In this document: positions 29,938 to 37,480 of the stretch, one piece after another | Layout: the number at the start of each line of letters is the position of its first letter | How positions within the stretch are numbered: position 1 is the first letter of the stretch | Virus record (IMG/VR): IMGVR_UViG_3300014497_000015 | Location: 1-39,563 of that record | Source: a virus | Length of the DNA stretch: 39,563 bases | Reading direction: 5' to 3' (one strand) | The notes under the pieces: model-generated | What the model saw: only the letters and a program-made list of their open reading frames with translations | Told to the model about the DNA's origin: nothing | Databases searched by the model: none | Made by a program: the position numbers and the translations under genes

Positions 29938-30083
29938 ACAGCATGACTCTGGCGTTCACCCACAAATCGTGGCTCGGCGCCCTCTCTTTGGCCTACGACG
30001 CCGGCATCGAAAACGTTCACGCGTGGTCGCGCCGGGCTTGCCTGTGCGGCGAGTGGACTGTGGCATACGAGGTGAAGGCATGA
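29934..30083 (+). CDS. small hypothetical protein
   Basis: This 49-residue ORF (MNSMTLAFTHKSWLGALSLAYDAGIENVHAWSRRACLCGEW) contains one C-x-C pair. ATGA overlaps on both sides support translation. Unknown function. Confidence 0.6.
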   Translation: MNSMTLAFTHKSWLGALSLAYDAGIENVHAWSRRACLCGEWTVAYEVKA

Positions 30084-30319
30084 ACGATGCATTACGTAAA
30101 TTCATCGACGGCGAATGGCCTGACTCAATCGCCCACCTTAAGGGCAAGACGCTGATCAGAAAGCGTGATGGTTGCCGATACCGAATAGTTCGCCATTCGG
30201 GTCAGTCATTTGGCGGCAAGCCTGCGGCATATCTTGAGCCTTTCGGTTGCTCTATGTGGTCTAGAAGCCACTGGAAAACTCACGAAAAAATCCTTTCTGA
30301 CATGAGGGTGGCGCCATGA
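30080..30319 (+). CDS. hypothetical protein
   Basis: This 79-residue protein (MNDALRKFIDGEWPDSIAHLKGKTLIRKRDGCRYRIVRHSGQSFGG) seems to be a small beta-type domain. Start overlaps the previous stop by 4 bases; stop overlaps the next start. Unknown function. Confidence 0.7.
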   Translation: MNDALRKFIDGEWPDSIAHLKGKTLIRKRDGCRYRIVRHSGQSFGGKPAAYLEPFGCSMWSRSHWKTHEKILSDMRVAP

Positions 30320-30447
30320 AACGCCTCGCCACCCGCGTCTACACCTTCCAAGAACTGATGAACCGCATCGACATGGAGTACTGGCTTGTCCATCACCACG
30401 GACAGGAGCAGTACACCTTCGTGCCGATCCAGTACAAGGGGAAATGA
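30316..30447 (+). CDS. 43-residue hypothetical protein
   Basis: It reads MKRLATRVYTFQELMNRIDMEYWLVHHHGQEQ and ends with a QYKGK tail. A short helix followed by strands. Coupled to the gene before by ATGA. Confidence 0.6.
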   Translation: MKRLATRVYTFQELMNRIDMEYWLVHHHGQEQYTFVPIQYKGK

Positions 30448-30448
30448 G

Positions 30449-30565
30449 ATGAAACCACTCTTCTGGCTCCTGGCATTCGGCGCCCTCGTCCTTCTTCTGC
30501 AATACGGCCTGTTCAAGGAGAACGGCGAGCCTCGCAGCCTTCCTGTTATGGCGGTGGGGAAATGA
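30449..30565 (+). CDS. 38-residue single-pass membrane protein
   Basis: MKPLFWLLAFGALVLLLQYGLF gives one membrane helix (residues 4-21), then a charged tail. It begins one base after the preceding stop and overlaps the next gene by 4. Small membrane proteins of this kind are common in phage early arms. Confidence 0.6.
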   Translation: MKPLFWLLAFGALVLLLQYGLFKENGEPRSLPVMAVGK

Positions 30566-30678
30566 GCAGCTATCAGCGCGCTCGCCGCCTGTATGTCTGG
30601 CGCGGTTCAGCAATCGTCCTCATCGGCACCACCTTCGTAATGCTGGCCAGCGCCTACGTAGGTCAGCTCACTCAATAA
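30562..30678 (+). CDS. 38-residue membrane protein
   Basis: A basic N-terminus (MSSYQRARRLYVWRG) is followed by a membrane helix (about 16-34) and a short polar end. It follows another tiny membrane protein gene directly (ATGA), so the two may act together. Confidence 0.6.
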   Translation: MSSYQRARRLYVWRGSAIVLIGTTFVMLASAYVGQLTQ

Positions 30679-30721
30679 TTCAACTTTCAGGCGCCCCGCA
30701 AGGATGGCGCGGGAGATTGTC

Positions 30722-31042
30722 ATGCTTGATAAAACTGGCCGAGAAATAAAGGTTGGCGACGTCTGTTTCTACAGCGAGCAACCGCATAGCAACTACGCAG
30801 ATTCGCTTGTCGAGATTTATGAGTCTCACGGCGAGCCTATGGTTGGGACGCTTGTTTTGCATGGAAATGGAGGCTGCTACATCTCATATGGCCGGGACTC
30901 GGGAGATTTGAAGCTTTCAGACTACGGCAGAGATGCGTGCGGAGTTATGACCAGTATCGCTGAAAGGCTTTCAGTGATCGACGGGCTAAGCCCAGATCAA
31001 GCGACAGTCGAATACGCAACCAAGAATTACCCGATCGACTAA
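30722..31042 (+). CDS. hypothetical protein
   Basis: This 106-residue protein (MLDKTGREIKVGDVCFYSEQPHSNYADSLVEIY) has an SH3-like beta N-terminus and a helical end. ATG 30722 is preferred because GGGAG is 6 bases upstream; ATG 30704 has its SD too close. A short GC hairpin precedes the SD. Unknown function. Confidence 0.75.
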   Translation: MLDKTGREIKVGDVCFYSEQPHSNYADSLVEIYESHGEPMVGTLVLHGNGGCYISYGRDSGDLKLSDYGRDACGVMTSIAERLSVIDGLSPDQATVEYATKNYPID

Positions 31043-31093
31043 AAACAAAACAATTTCAACTCACACGCCGCCTGCATGGCGGGGAGAACCGTC

Positions 31094-31840
31094 ATGTCTG
31101 CACAAAATCAAGGTGTTGTACCGCTGAAACCGAAAAGCCTCTCTGCTCGCATGGCCGAGCGCTTCGGCGTTGACCCTGGCGAGATGCTGGCGACCCTCAA
31201 AGCCACCGCGTTCAAGGGCAACGTGACAGACGCACAGATGCAGGCGCTGATGATCGTCGCCGACCAGTACGGCCTGAACCCATGGACGAAAGAGATCTAC
31301 GCCTTCCCGGACAAGGGCGGCATCGTCCCCGTCGTCGGCGTTGACGGATGGGCGCGGATCATCAACGAGAACCCGGCCTTCGACGGGATGGAGTTCTCGA
31401 TGGACAAGGACGGTACAGAGTGCACCTGCAAGATCTACCGCAAAGACCGTGGCCACGCGATCAGCGCTACCGAGTACATGGCCGAGTGCAAGCGCGGCAC
31501 CCAGCCATGGCAGTCACACCCGCGCCGCATGCTGCGCCACAAGGCAATGATCCAGTGTGCGCGACTGGCATTCGGATTCGCCGGCATCTACGACCAAGAC
31601 GAAGCCGAACGCATAGTCACCAACGACGCTCCAGCGCCCTCTGCTGACGCTGGCCCTGCCATCGAAACCATCCGTAACGCTCAGTCGATGGAAGAGCTGC
31701 AAGCGGCCTTCACGGCGGCGTGGAAGGATCTTCCAACCGAGCGCGCCGCACTCACCAAGGCCAAGGACGACCGCAAGAAGGAATTGTCCGAGCCTGTCGA
31801 CGCTCAGTTCGAGGAGGTGACAGATGCAACAGGGGAGTGA
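31094..31840 (+). CDS. Bet-type single-strand annealing protein
   Basis: This 248-residue protein belongs to the lambda Bet/RecT group: MAERFGVDPGEMLATLKATAF, MQALMIVADQYGLNPWTKEIYAFPDKGGIVPVVGVDGWARIINE, and HPRRMLRHKAMIQCARLAFGFAGIYDQDEAERI are signature stretches. It anneals complementary single strands during phage recombination. GGGGAG precedes the ATG at 31094. It overlaps the exonuclease gene by 17 bases, as a Red operon should. Confidence 0.95.
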   Translation: MSAQNQGVVPLKPKSLSARMAERFGVDPGEMLATLKATAFKGNVTDAQMQALMIVADQYGLNPWTKEIYAFPDKGGIVPVVGVDGWARIINENPAFDGMEFSMDKDGTECTCKIYRKDRGHAISATEYMAECKRGTQPWQSHPRRMLRHKAMIQCARLAFGFAGIYDQDEAERIVTNDAPAPSADAGPAIETIRNAQSMEELQAAFTAAWKDLPTERAALTKAKDDRKKELSEPVDAQFEEVTDATGE

Positions 31841-32453
31841 AGAGTGGATCCGCGCCCGCCTTGGCAAAGTGACCGCCAGCAAGGTAAAGGATGTGATGAC
31901 CAAGGGGCGCGGCAAGGAGCCGTCAGCCACGCGGCGTAACTACATGATGGACCTGCTCTGTGAGCGACTGACAGGCAACCAAAGCGGCCCAGACCTTTCG
32001 CGCCATGCGGCGGTACAGCGCGGCACCGAACTCGAGCCAGTGGCGCGCTCGGCCTACGAAATCGACAAGGGGCTGATGATTCAGGAGGTCGGCCTGATCG
32101 ACCATCCTGTTATCGCCGGGTTCGCAGCATCCCCAGATGGAGTTGTCGGCACTGACGGGCTTATTGAAATCAAATGCCCAAACACGGCGACCCATATCGC
32201 CGTGATCCAGGCGGCGCAACACGACAGTCAATACGAGTGGCAGATGTTGGCCCAGATGGCCTGTACCGGTATGGCATGGGTCGATTTCGTCAGCTTCGAC
32301 GACCGCATGCCTGAAGAGCTGCAGTACGCCTGCTTCCGTTTCGAGCGCGACGACAAGCGCATCGCTGAAATGGAAGCCGAGATTAAGGACTTTCTGGAAG
32401 AGCTGGCCGAACTGGAACATGAAATGCGAGGCCGAATGAGAGGTGCAGCATGA
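31824..32453 (+). CDS. YqaJ/lambda Exo-type exonuclease
   Basis: This 209-residue nuclease has the lambda Exo/YqaJ core: QGSEEWIRARLGKVTASKV, RGTELEPVARSAYE, then Asp105 in SPDG and Glu115-x-Lys117 in IEIKCP, the metal and catalytic residues, and the QMACTGMAWVDFVSFD segment. It resects double-stranded ends 5' to 3' and hands single strands to Bet. Length is usual. Confidence 0.95.
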   Translation: MQQGSEEWIRARLGKVTASKVKDVMTKGRGKEPSATRRNYMMDLLCERLTGNQSGPDLSRHAAVQRGTELEPVARSAYEIDKGLMIQEVGLIDHPVIAGFAASPDGVVGTDGLIEIKCPNTATHIAVIQAAQHDSQYEWQMLAQMACTGMAWVDFVSFDDRMPEELQYACFRFERDDKRIAEMEAEIKDFLEELAELEHEMRGRMRGAA

Positions 32454-33094
32454 ACGCCTACATCAGCAACGATCTGAACATGGTCAAGGAGCTCGACCCA
32501 ATGCGTCATGAGCTGGCCCTGCTGCAAGCGGACTGGCTTGAAAAAGGAGGGACTATTGAGGTGCTTCCCGGGCCGAGCTTTCAGCCACCACCAAAGCGAC
32601 ATGAGCCACCGCCACGGAAGAAGGTCGCGCGGCATGACAAGGCGCCGGTGGCCGAGCCCGTGTATCTGGACAAGATCACCCAGCGCGAAATTGAGCGGGA
32701 AGAACGAGCAAGGCAGCGGGTCAAGGACAAGGCCGAACAGATCTCGCACATCCGCAAGCTGGCCGAGACCATGACCTACGCAGAAGCAACCCTATACACC
32801 GGGATTCCAGTGCGCAGGCTGATGCGAATCGCCGTAGAAGGCGGGTTCAAGTTCCGGCCGGCGGTAGTCAGTGGACGCAGCAATCTGCGCCCTCCTGCGA
32901 TCAACGACGCCGAAGATGCCAAGAACGCAGAGCGGATCAAGGCGTTCAAAGAGCTGGGACTGACGCGAAACCAAGCCCGCGAGCGCGCCGGCATCACGCA
33001 CCGCTGCTTTGTGCGCCTGCTCGAAAAATTCAACATCGAATACCCGCGAGCGTTCGTTCGCCCAGCGTTCCGGCCGAAAGCGCCGAAGCAGTAA
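32450..33094 (+). CDS. hypothetical protein with two HTH-like regions
   Basis: This 214-residue protein has a basic/Pro-rich linker (about 45-65), a charged helix (75-105), and two possible helix-turn-helix units (TYAEATLYTGIPVRRLMRIAVEGGF; LGLTRNQARERAGITHRCFVRLLEKFNI). It is coupled to Exo (ATGA). Nucleic-acid binding is likely; whether it regulates or helps recombination is unknown. Confidence 0.7.
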   Translation: MNAYISNDLNMVKELDPMRHELALLQADWLEKGGTIEVLPGPSFQPPPKRHEPPPRKKVARHDKAPVAEPVYLDKITQREIEREERARQRVKDKAEQISHIRKLAETMTYAEATLYTGIPVRRLMRIAVEGGFKFRPAVVSGRSNLRPPAINDAEDAKNAERIKAFKELGLTRNQARERAGITHRCFVRLLEKFNIEYPRAFVRPAFRPKAPKQ

Positions 33095-33132
33095 ACCTCT
33101 CCCTTAAAAACTTCACCCTCCCGGGAGGCCTC

Positions 33133-33294
33133 ATGTCATCCAAAGGAAAGCTCAAGGCTGGGTATTTGGAACTCGGATTTCTGTGCGATCAGTGCCAGCG
33201 CCCGAGAATGAAGGGCAACCACGAACGCTGCTCGAAAGCCCGGCAGCAGGAATACGCTCGGAGGAATAGCCATGACAGCGAAACTGTCGCCTGA
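33133..33294 (+). CDS. 53-residue zinc-finger-like protein
   Basis: The pattern C18-x2-C21-x8-H30-x2-C33 could bind zinc; the ends are basic and Ser-rich. The GGGAGG ribosome site lies inside a perfect 12-bp palindrome (33117-33128). It overlaps the following gene by 23 bases. Confidence 0.65.
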   Translation: MSSKGKLKAGYLELGFLCDQCQRPRMKGNHERCSKARQQEYARRNSHDSETVA

Positions 33295-33577
33295 CTCGAT
33301 CGGGCTGATTTTCACGATGAACGCAACGAAGCATCCAGTGAGTGAGATCGCCAGCGCGGCTGGTTGTTGTGAGTCGACGGTTGTTCGCTACCTAAACGCG
33401 GCCGGTGTAATCCTTGGCAATCACGGCGGTCGCCCAAGACTTGTGACGGATGAGTACATGACCATGGCGCTAGACATGCGCGCCAAAGGTAAGCGCTGGA
33501 TCGACGTCGAACACAAGATCGGCTTCCACCGCTCAACCTTCCAGGCGCGGCTCAGGGCTGAGAGGGCTTCGGCATGA
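33272..33577 (+). CDS. HTH protein
   Basis: This 101-residue protein has a clear helix-turn-helix (HPVSEIASAAGCCESTVVRYLNAAGVIL) and a second HTH-like end (RWIDVEHKIGFHRSTFQARLRAE), in the manner of recombinase/transposase-type HTH domains without the catalytic part. A regulator of the left arm is likely; target unknown. Confidence 0.75.
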   Translation: MTAKLSPDSIGLIFTMNATKHPVSEIASAAGCCESTVVRYLNAAGVILGNHGGRPRLVTDEYMTMALDMRAKGKRWIDVEHKIGFHRSTFQARLRAERASA

Positions 33578-33705
33578 TCGCCTTCCTGCTGTCGTGGTTC
33601 GCCCTTTCGGTAATCCTCGGCGCCGGACTGGCGCTACTCATTCACAGGTCAAAGCTTCGCGATCAGCGGAAGGCGGACGGGGTTAACTGGAGTATTGAAG
33701 CGTGA
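33574..33705 (+). CDS. 43-residue membrane protein
   Basis: MIAFLLSWFALSVILGAGLALLIHR forms one membrane helix, followed by a basic tail. ATGA overlap with the upstream gene and GTGA overlap with the next frame support it. Confidence 0.6.
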   Translation: MIAFLLSWFALSVILGAGLALLIHRSKLRDQRKADGVNWSIEA

Positions 33706-33913
33706 GCACGCCCTATCAGTTGCATTTCATTCTCGATGGAAAAACTTCGCTTACCGTGGAGCTCAGGCGCAAGTACCGCAAATCGACAGCCACGTGGTAT
33801 TAGGCAAAACTGAGCTCTATAAAGTTACCGGAGTTCACTGGCGTTTCGACATTGATGGGGACGGTCCAACACGTGTTCCTGTTGACATCTTTATCCAGAG
33901 GGCTAGGCCATGA
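33702..33913 (+). pseudogene. small phage gene broken by a frameshift
   Basis: GTG 33702 opens a frame (VSTPYQLHFILDGKTSLTVEL) that stops at 33803, while the -1 frame continues with a matching C-terminal part (AQVPQIDSHVVLGKTELYKVTGVHW...VDIFIQRARP) to 33913. Together they read as one roughly 70-residue beta-rich protein, with the shift near 33762-33770. No slippery heptamer is visible, so this is a mutation or sequencing error rather than clear programmed shifting. GTGA couples it to the gene before. Confidence 0.65.
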
Positions 33914-33987
33914 CCACCTATCTCTTCGCAATCCTCGGCCTAGCCATGACCGGCTGGCCGCAACTTATTCAAGGGTGCATGTCATGA
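33910..33987 (+). CDS. 25-residue hydrophobic peptide
   Basis: MTTYLFAILGLAMTGWPQLIQGCMS, with ATGA-type overlaps on both sides. It may only serve translational coupling, or be a true micropeptide that sits in the membrane. Confidence 0.4.
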   Translation: MTTYLFAILGLAMTGWPQLIQGCMS

Positions 33988-34523
33988 GTGAAGTGAAAAG
34001 TTTCAAACTGGTTTCATCTGTTTTGATCGATCGAATTCTTAAAGATCAATGCGTTTCGGCTGCTCAACTGGATCAGCTTTCAAAGGCCTCATCGCCTGAT
34101 TTCCTGCACTTTGTCTGTACCGCGTTACCAGGTCCGGCAAGCGAATGCGTTTTTGTCGAGCTGGAAACGCCTGAAGGGAATGGCTCTGGGCTTGGCGAAT
34201 GGATCACACGACCTGACGGGCTTGTTGCTCTGGTTGTGCCGAATAATCACGAACTCCGCGCTCAACGCCTGCGCGCCGATACGGCTGAGGCTGAACTGAA
34301 AGTCGTGCGAAAGTCGCGGGAGGACGAACTCGAAAATTACAACGCTCTGATTGCGGATCACGCTGCTGCCGAGCAGCGCATTGCTGACACAACGGCAAAA
34401 CTTCAACTTGCCATAGATATGCTTGACGACGATGAGCGTGGCAATCGGTTCGCTCAAGCTCTGCGAATCGCTATCGCCGCCCTCAACCCCAACCCCGAGG
34501 TAGAAAGTCATGAGAAACATTGA
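33984..34523 (+). CDS. hypothetical protein with coiled coil
   Basis: The protein has 179 residues. The N-terminal half has mixed structure; residues about 108-160 (LRAQRLRADTAEAELKVVRKSREDELENYNALIADHAAAEQRIADTTAKLQ) form a coiled coil. The C-terminal FAQALRIAIAALNP segment is common in phage proteins. Unknown function. Confidence 0.72.
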   Translation: MSEVKSFKLVSSVLIDRILKDQCVSAAQLDQLSKASSPDFLHFVCTALPGPASECVFVELETPEGNGSGLGEWITRPDGLVALVVPNNHELRAQRLRADTAEAELKVVRKSREDELENYNALIADHAAAEQRIADTTAKLQLAIDMLDDDERGNRFAQALRIAIAALNPNPEVESHEKH

Positions 34524-34743
34524 AACGCGTGAAGGTTACGACCTATGGGACAAGGTCAACAAATTGCCTCGGTTCAATTTTTGGCGTGGCGGCGACGATG
34601 AAAAAGGATCGGTAATCCGGGTTCCTGAAAAGCACGGCAACTGGGTTGAACATCATGAAGTTCAGAAGCTGGCAGACGAATACCAGGACGAGATAAACAG
34701 CTTGCGCGACCGGCTCGCAAGACTTGAGCCGAAAGGAGTTTGA
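34510..34743 (+). CDS. small hypothetical protein
   Basis: This 77-residue protein (MRNIETREGYDLWDKVNKLPRFNFWRGGDDEKG) has a short coiled coil at its end (YQDEINSLRDRLARLEP). Overlaps the previous gene by 14 bases. Confidence 0.72.
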   Translation: MRNIETREGYDLWDKVNKLPRFNFWRGGDDEKGSVIRVPEKHGNWVEHHEVQKLADEYQDEINSLRDRLARLEPKGV

Positions 34744-34745
34744 CC

Positions 34746-35390
34746 ATGACCAATAACCCAACGATTGAAGGCGTGTCGCGCGTTCTTCTCGAGCCTGACC
34801 GTGAAATGCGCGTGTATATCGCCGGCCCAATGACCGGGATCAAGGATTACAACTTCCCAGCGTTCAATGCCATGGCCGATAAAATGCGCGCTGCTGGCTG
34901 GCATGTTGAAAACCCAGCGGATCACGGGCTTGTGCCGGGCGCCGAGTGGGGCGATTACCTGCGCTATGACATTGGCTGCCTTGCAAGCTGTGAGGCAATC
35001 ATGTTGCTGCCAGGGTGGACGGCTTCACGCGGCGCACGTCTTGAGGTTTCAATCGCAAAAGAACTCGGTGTCGCGTTCATGTACGCAGATGGTGCTGAGC
35101 ATGCGCCAGCGATCGAGCGGCAAGAGCCTTGCTGCGTGGTCGAGCACGGCCCATTCGACGATGATGGCGCCCCTCAATGGGTTCGCGTCGTAACCCTTGG
35201 TGATTACGATCTTGAGAACATTCCCGATGGCACCCTTCTCTGGATGGCGCCCTCGAACCTGGAAGCCCTGCAATCCACCATCGCCCAGCTACAGGCACGA
35301 GTCGAATTCCTAAAAGAAGGAATCCGCAAACACTGGAAGGTCGCTTGCGATCAGCGGGCGCGCATCGCTGAGCTGGAGAGCGGGAAATGA
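34746..35390 (+). CDS. DUF4406-like protein with extra C-terminal domain
   Basis: The protein has 214 residues. Residues about 20-112 match the DUF4406 / nucleoside 2-deoxyribosyltransferase-like fold: YIAGPMTG (24-31), FPAFNAMADKMRAAGW, AEWGDYLRYDIGCLASCEAIMLLPGW and ASRGARLE with Glu100 at the place of the catalytic acid. Family members may process nucleotides. The C-terminal 100 residues (WMAPSN, then coiled coil) are an added module. AAAGGAG decides ATG 34746. Confidence 0.8.
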   Translation: MTNNPTIEGVSRVLLEPDREMRVYIAGPMTGIKDYNFPAFNAMADKMRAAGWHVENPADHGLVPGAEWGDYLRYDIGCLASCEAIMLLPGWTASRGARLEVSIAKELGVAFMYADGAEHAPAIERQEPCCVVEHGPFDDDGAPQWVRVVTLGDYDLENIPDGTLLWMAPSNLEALQSTIAQLQARVEFLKEGIRKHWKVACDQRARIAELESGK

Positions 35391-35950
35391 GCATGTTTGA
35401 TCTAAGGAAGGCTAAGGAAACTCCAGAGACAAAATCTCTTGTTTTCAGGTATTTAGACTTCGATCAGAAAACTGGCACGTTCACCTGGAAGATATCTGCC
35501 AAAAACAAGGCCGGCGCTGGAAAAGTCGCCGGTACTCTTCACAAGTCTGGTTATCGAACAATCAAGATCAAGCGCGTTAACTATCAGTGTTCCAGGCTCG
35601 CATGGTTATTCAAAACTGGAGAATGGCCTAAAAATCATATCGATCACATCAACAACGACAAGACCGACAACCGGATTGAAAACCTGAGGGAAGCCACTCA
35701 CTCCCAAAACGGATGCAATAGACCTATGGCTCCATACAACACCTCTGGTTTTAAGGGTGTTAGCTGGATGTCAAAAGCTCGGAGATACAAAGCGCAGATC
35801 ACCGCCGACGGGAAGACTTACTCCCTTGGGATGTTCGATGATCCAGGAATGGCGTATGAGGCTTATAAAAAAGCAGCACAAGAACTGCATGGCGAGTTCT
35901 ATCACGTTGACCCTTCTGCCACCGCTGCGCTGAATGAGCAAGCCGAATGA
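35387..35950 (+). CDS. HNH homing endonuclease with AP2 DNA-binding domain
   Basis: The protein has 187 residues. An N-terminal YLDFDQKTGTFTWK strand pair leads into an HNH nuclease with HIDH (84-87), Asn95 and Asn99 (NDKTDNRIENLRE), followed by an AP2 domain (about 121-171: GFKGVSWMSKARRYKAQITADGKTYSLGMFDD). This is a typical free-standing phage homing endonuclease. Its composition is noticeably more A/T-rich than its neighbours, consistent with recent insertion. Overlap with the gene before is 4 bases. Confidence 0.92.
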   Translation: MSMFDLRKAKETPETKSLVFRYLDFDQKTGTFTWKISAKNKAGAGKVAGTLHKSGYRTIKIKRVNYQCSRLAWLFKTGEWPKNHIDHINNDKTDNRIENLREATHSQNGCNRPMAPYNTSGFKGVSWMSKARRYKAQITADGKTYSLGMFDDPGMAYEAYKKAAQELHGEFYHVDPSATAALNEQAE

Positions 35951-36054
35951 TCGCCCTCACCTGGTTCTACCTCGTCTACGTCCGCTGATTCATCCCTTCT
36001 GTTGTAAACCCCCTGACTACTCACTGCTTGCCGCTCAGCGGCCGGAGCATCGTC

Positions 36055-36261
36055 ATGTCTCATATCGAAGAAAGAGAGGGCCGGCTGTACGCGGCCGAAA
36101 TGCTTGCGTCTGCCGTCTATATGCCGCGCTGTATGTTCGACGAGCGCGGGCCGGTGGAAACGATGGCCTGCAATCTGGAGCTGACGGCTCAGGTCAGGCC
36201 GGCGGACTACGCCAAGGGGATCAAGCAGGTTTTGGAGGTGGTGCGCCATGGCCAGCTTTGA
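36055..36261 (+). CDS. small hypothetical protein
   Basis: This 68-residue protein (MSHIEEREGRLYAAEMLASAVYMPRCMFDERGPVE) starts at ATG 36055; a hairpin GCCGC/GCGGC (36030-36042) precedes the CGGAG ribosome site. The only reading in the 104 bases before it is a 13-codon ORF that I do not call. Confidence 0.68.
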   Translation: MSHIEEREGRLYAAEMLASAVYMPRCMFDERGPVETMACNLELTAQVRPADYAKGIKQVLEVVRHGQL

Positions 36262-36460
36262 CATCCACGCACAGAACCCTGACGGCGGACCGGGCAAGCT
36301 GCTCGATGTCATCGACCGCGTACCAGAACACCGCAAGGCCGGCCAGTTCGTCGAGTTCGACGGCGAGATGCACAAGGTCATGACGGGTATTCGCAATTTC
36401 ATCATCGTCACCCAAGAGCGCTGGGCGCGGGTGGCGGCTGCATCGTGGAGAAAATCATGA
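36248..36460 (+). CDS. small hypothetical protein
   Basis: This 70-residue protein (MASFDIHAQNPDGGPGKLLDVIDRVPEHRKAGQFVEFDGEMHKVM) seems a small beta domain. It overlaps the previous gene by 14 bases and the next by 4. Confidence 0.7.
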   Translation: MASFDIHAQNPDGGPGKLLDVIDRVPEHRKAGQFVEFDGEMHKVMTGIRNFIIVTQERWARVAAASWRKS

Positions 36461-36801
36461 ATATCGAATGGAACGGCGAAGACCTGCCGCCGGTTGGGAC
36501 GCTTTGCGAGATCAGCATCTATACCGGCAAATGGCGCGAGTGCTACATCGTCGCCCACGACAATGGCAAGGCGGTATATCGGCACCACAACGGCGAATAT
36601 TACGTATACGGAGCGGCCGAGCCAGGCACTCCATATCTTCGCCCTATCTTGCCGATCCGACCTACGACGGAAGAGCGCGATAACATGACTTTGGAGTTGG
36701 CCGGGATTCTTGCTGGCCACGACCAGCACATCGCAGTTCGTGACATCCAGATGGCCCAATACCTCTATGACATCGGCTATCGCAAGCAGGTGAAGGCATG
36801 A
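36457..36801 (+). CDS. hypothetical protein
   Basis: This 114-residue protein (MNIEWNGEDLPPVGTLCEISIYTGKWRECYIVAHDNGKAVYRHHNGEYYVY) has a barrel-like N-terminal half and a helical end (REVRDIQMAQ-like). The WNGEDLPPVGTxCE pattern recurs in phage early proteins. ATG 36457 chosen because of its ATGA overlap. Confidence 0.78.
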   Translation: MNIEWNGEDLPPVGTLCEISIYTGKWRECYIVAHDNGKAVYRHHNGEYYVYGAAEPGTPYLRPILPIRPTTEERDNMTLELAGILAGHDQHIAVRDIQMAQYLYDIGYRKQVKA

Positions 36802-37064
36802 GCACAGTGGTGGGCAAGGTTTGCCCTAAACACAAAGATCTGAATGGGCTCAGATACCACCCAAACCGGCTTTGCGTTGAATGCGCCAAGGAAAAGAACC
36901 GAGATCGGCACGCTGCAAGAGAAATGACAATTTCTCAGGAAATAAAGGCCCTAAAGAAAGAAAACGGCCGTCTCCGAAAAAATATAGAAATGCAGAAGAG
37001 CTTGATCATTTCCCTGAGAGCTGAAATTCAAGACCTTATTGAACACCCTGAGGATGCGCTATGA
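36798..37064 (+). CDS. small protein with zinc-finger-like start and coiled coil
   Basis: The protein has 88 residues. C9-x2-H12 and C26-x2-C29 could form a zinc site; residues 45-80 form a coiled coil. Similar small proteins sit in phage early arms. Function unknown. Confidence 0.72.
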   Translation: MSTVVGKVCPKHKDLNGLRYHPNRLCVECAKEKNRDRHAAREMTISQEIKALKKENGRLRKNIEMQKSLIISLRAEIQDLIEHPEDAL

Positions 37065-37480
37065 GTGAGCAAGAATTTGACTGCCCGCCCGCGACTGGTC
37101 ACGCGATCCCACTGTGGCTGCGCTGGCAATTTGACGAACTTGAGCTCCATGCCACGCACATGAGCGGCGCAAGCGTGTTCACTCAGATGCGTACGAAGGT
37201 GCAAGCATACTTCGAAATGCTGCGGTCGGTAGAGCGCGGGAATGCCGGCAGAGAATTGTTCCTCACTGGTCGCGCAGCAGAAACTCAAACAGGCCCTACT
37301 CCGCTCTACACCGCCGTAGACATGGCCAATGCGGCGCGGGACGGGTTCAGGGATGGGGCGGCGAGTGTGGTGGTGGAGTTGCCAGAGCCTGACTGGTCTT
37401 ACGAAAACACCGGCCGCCTGCTATCGAAGGGCTCGGTCATTGACGCCATCATCGCCGCCGGCGGGAGGGTGAAGGAATGA
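37061..37480 (+). CDS. hypothetical protein
   Basis: This 139-residue protein (MSEQEFDCPPATGHAIPLWLRWQFDELELHA) is helical in its first half, with a C-terminal GRLLSKGSVIDAIIAAGGRVKE end seen in several phage proteins. Coupled on both sides by 4-base overlaps. Confidence 0.7.
   Translation: MSEQEFDCPPATGHAIPLWLRWQFDELELHATHMSGASVFTQMRTKVQAYFEMLRSVERGNAGRELFLTGRAAETQTGPTPLYTAVDMANAARDGFRDGAASVVVELPEPDWSYENTGRLLSKGSVIDAIIAAGGRVKE

Noticed and set aside
35947-35988. 13-codon ORF after the HNH endonuclease
   Set aside because: Too short and without an independent ribosome site to call a gene; mentioned only as a possible remnant.
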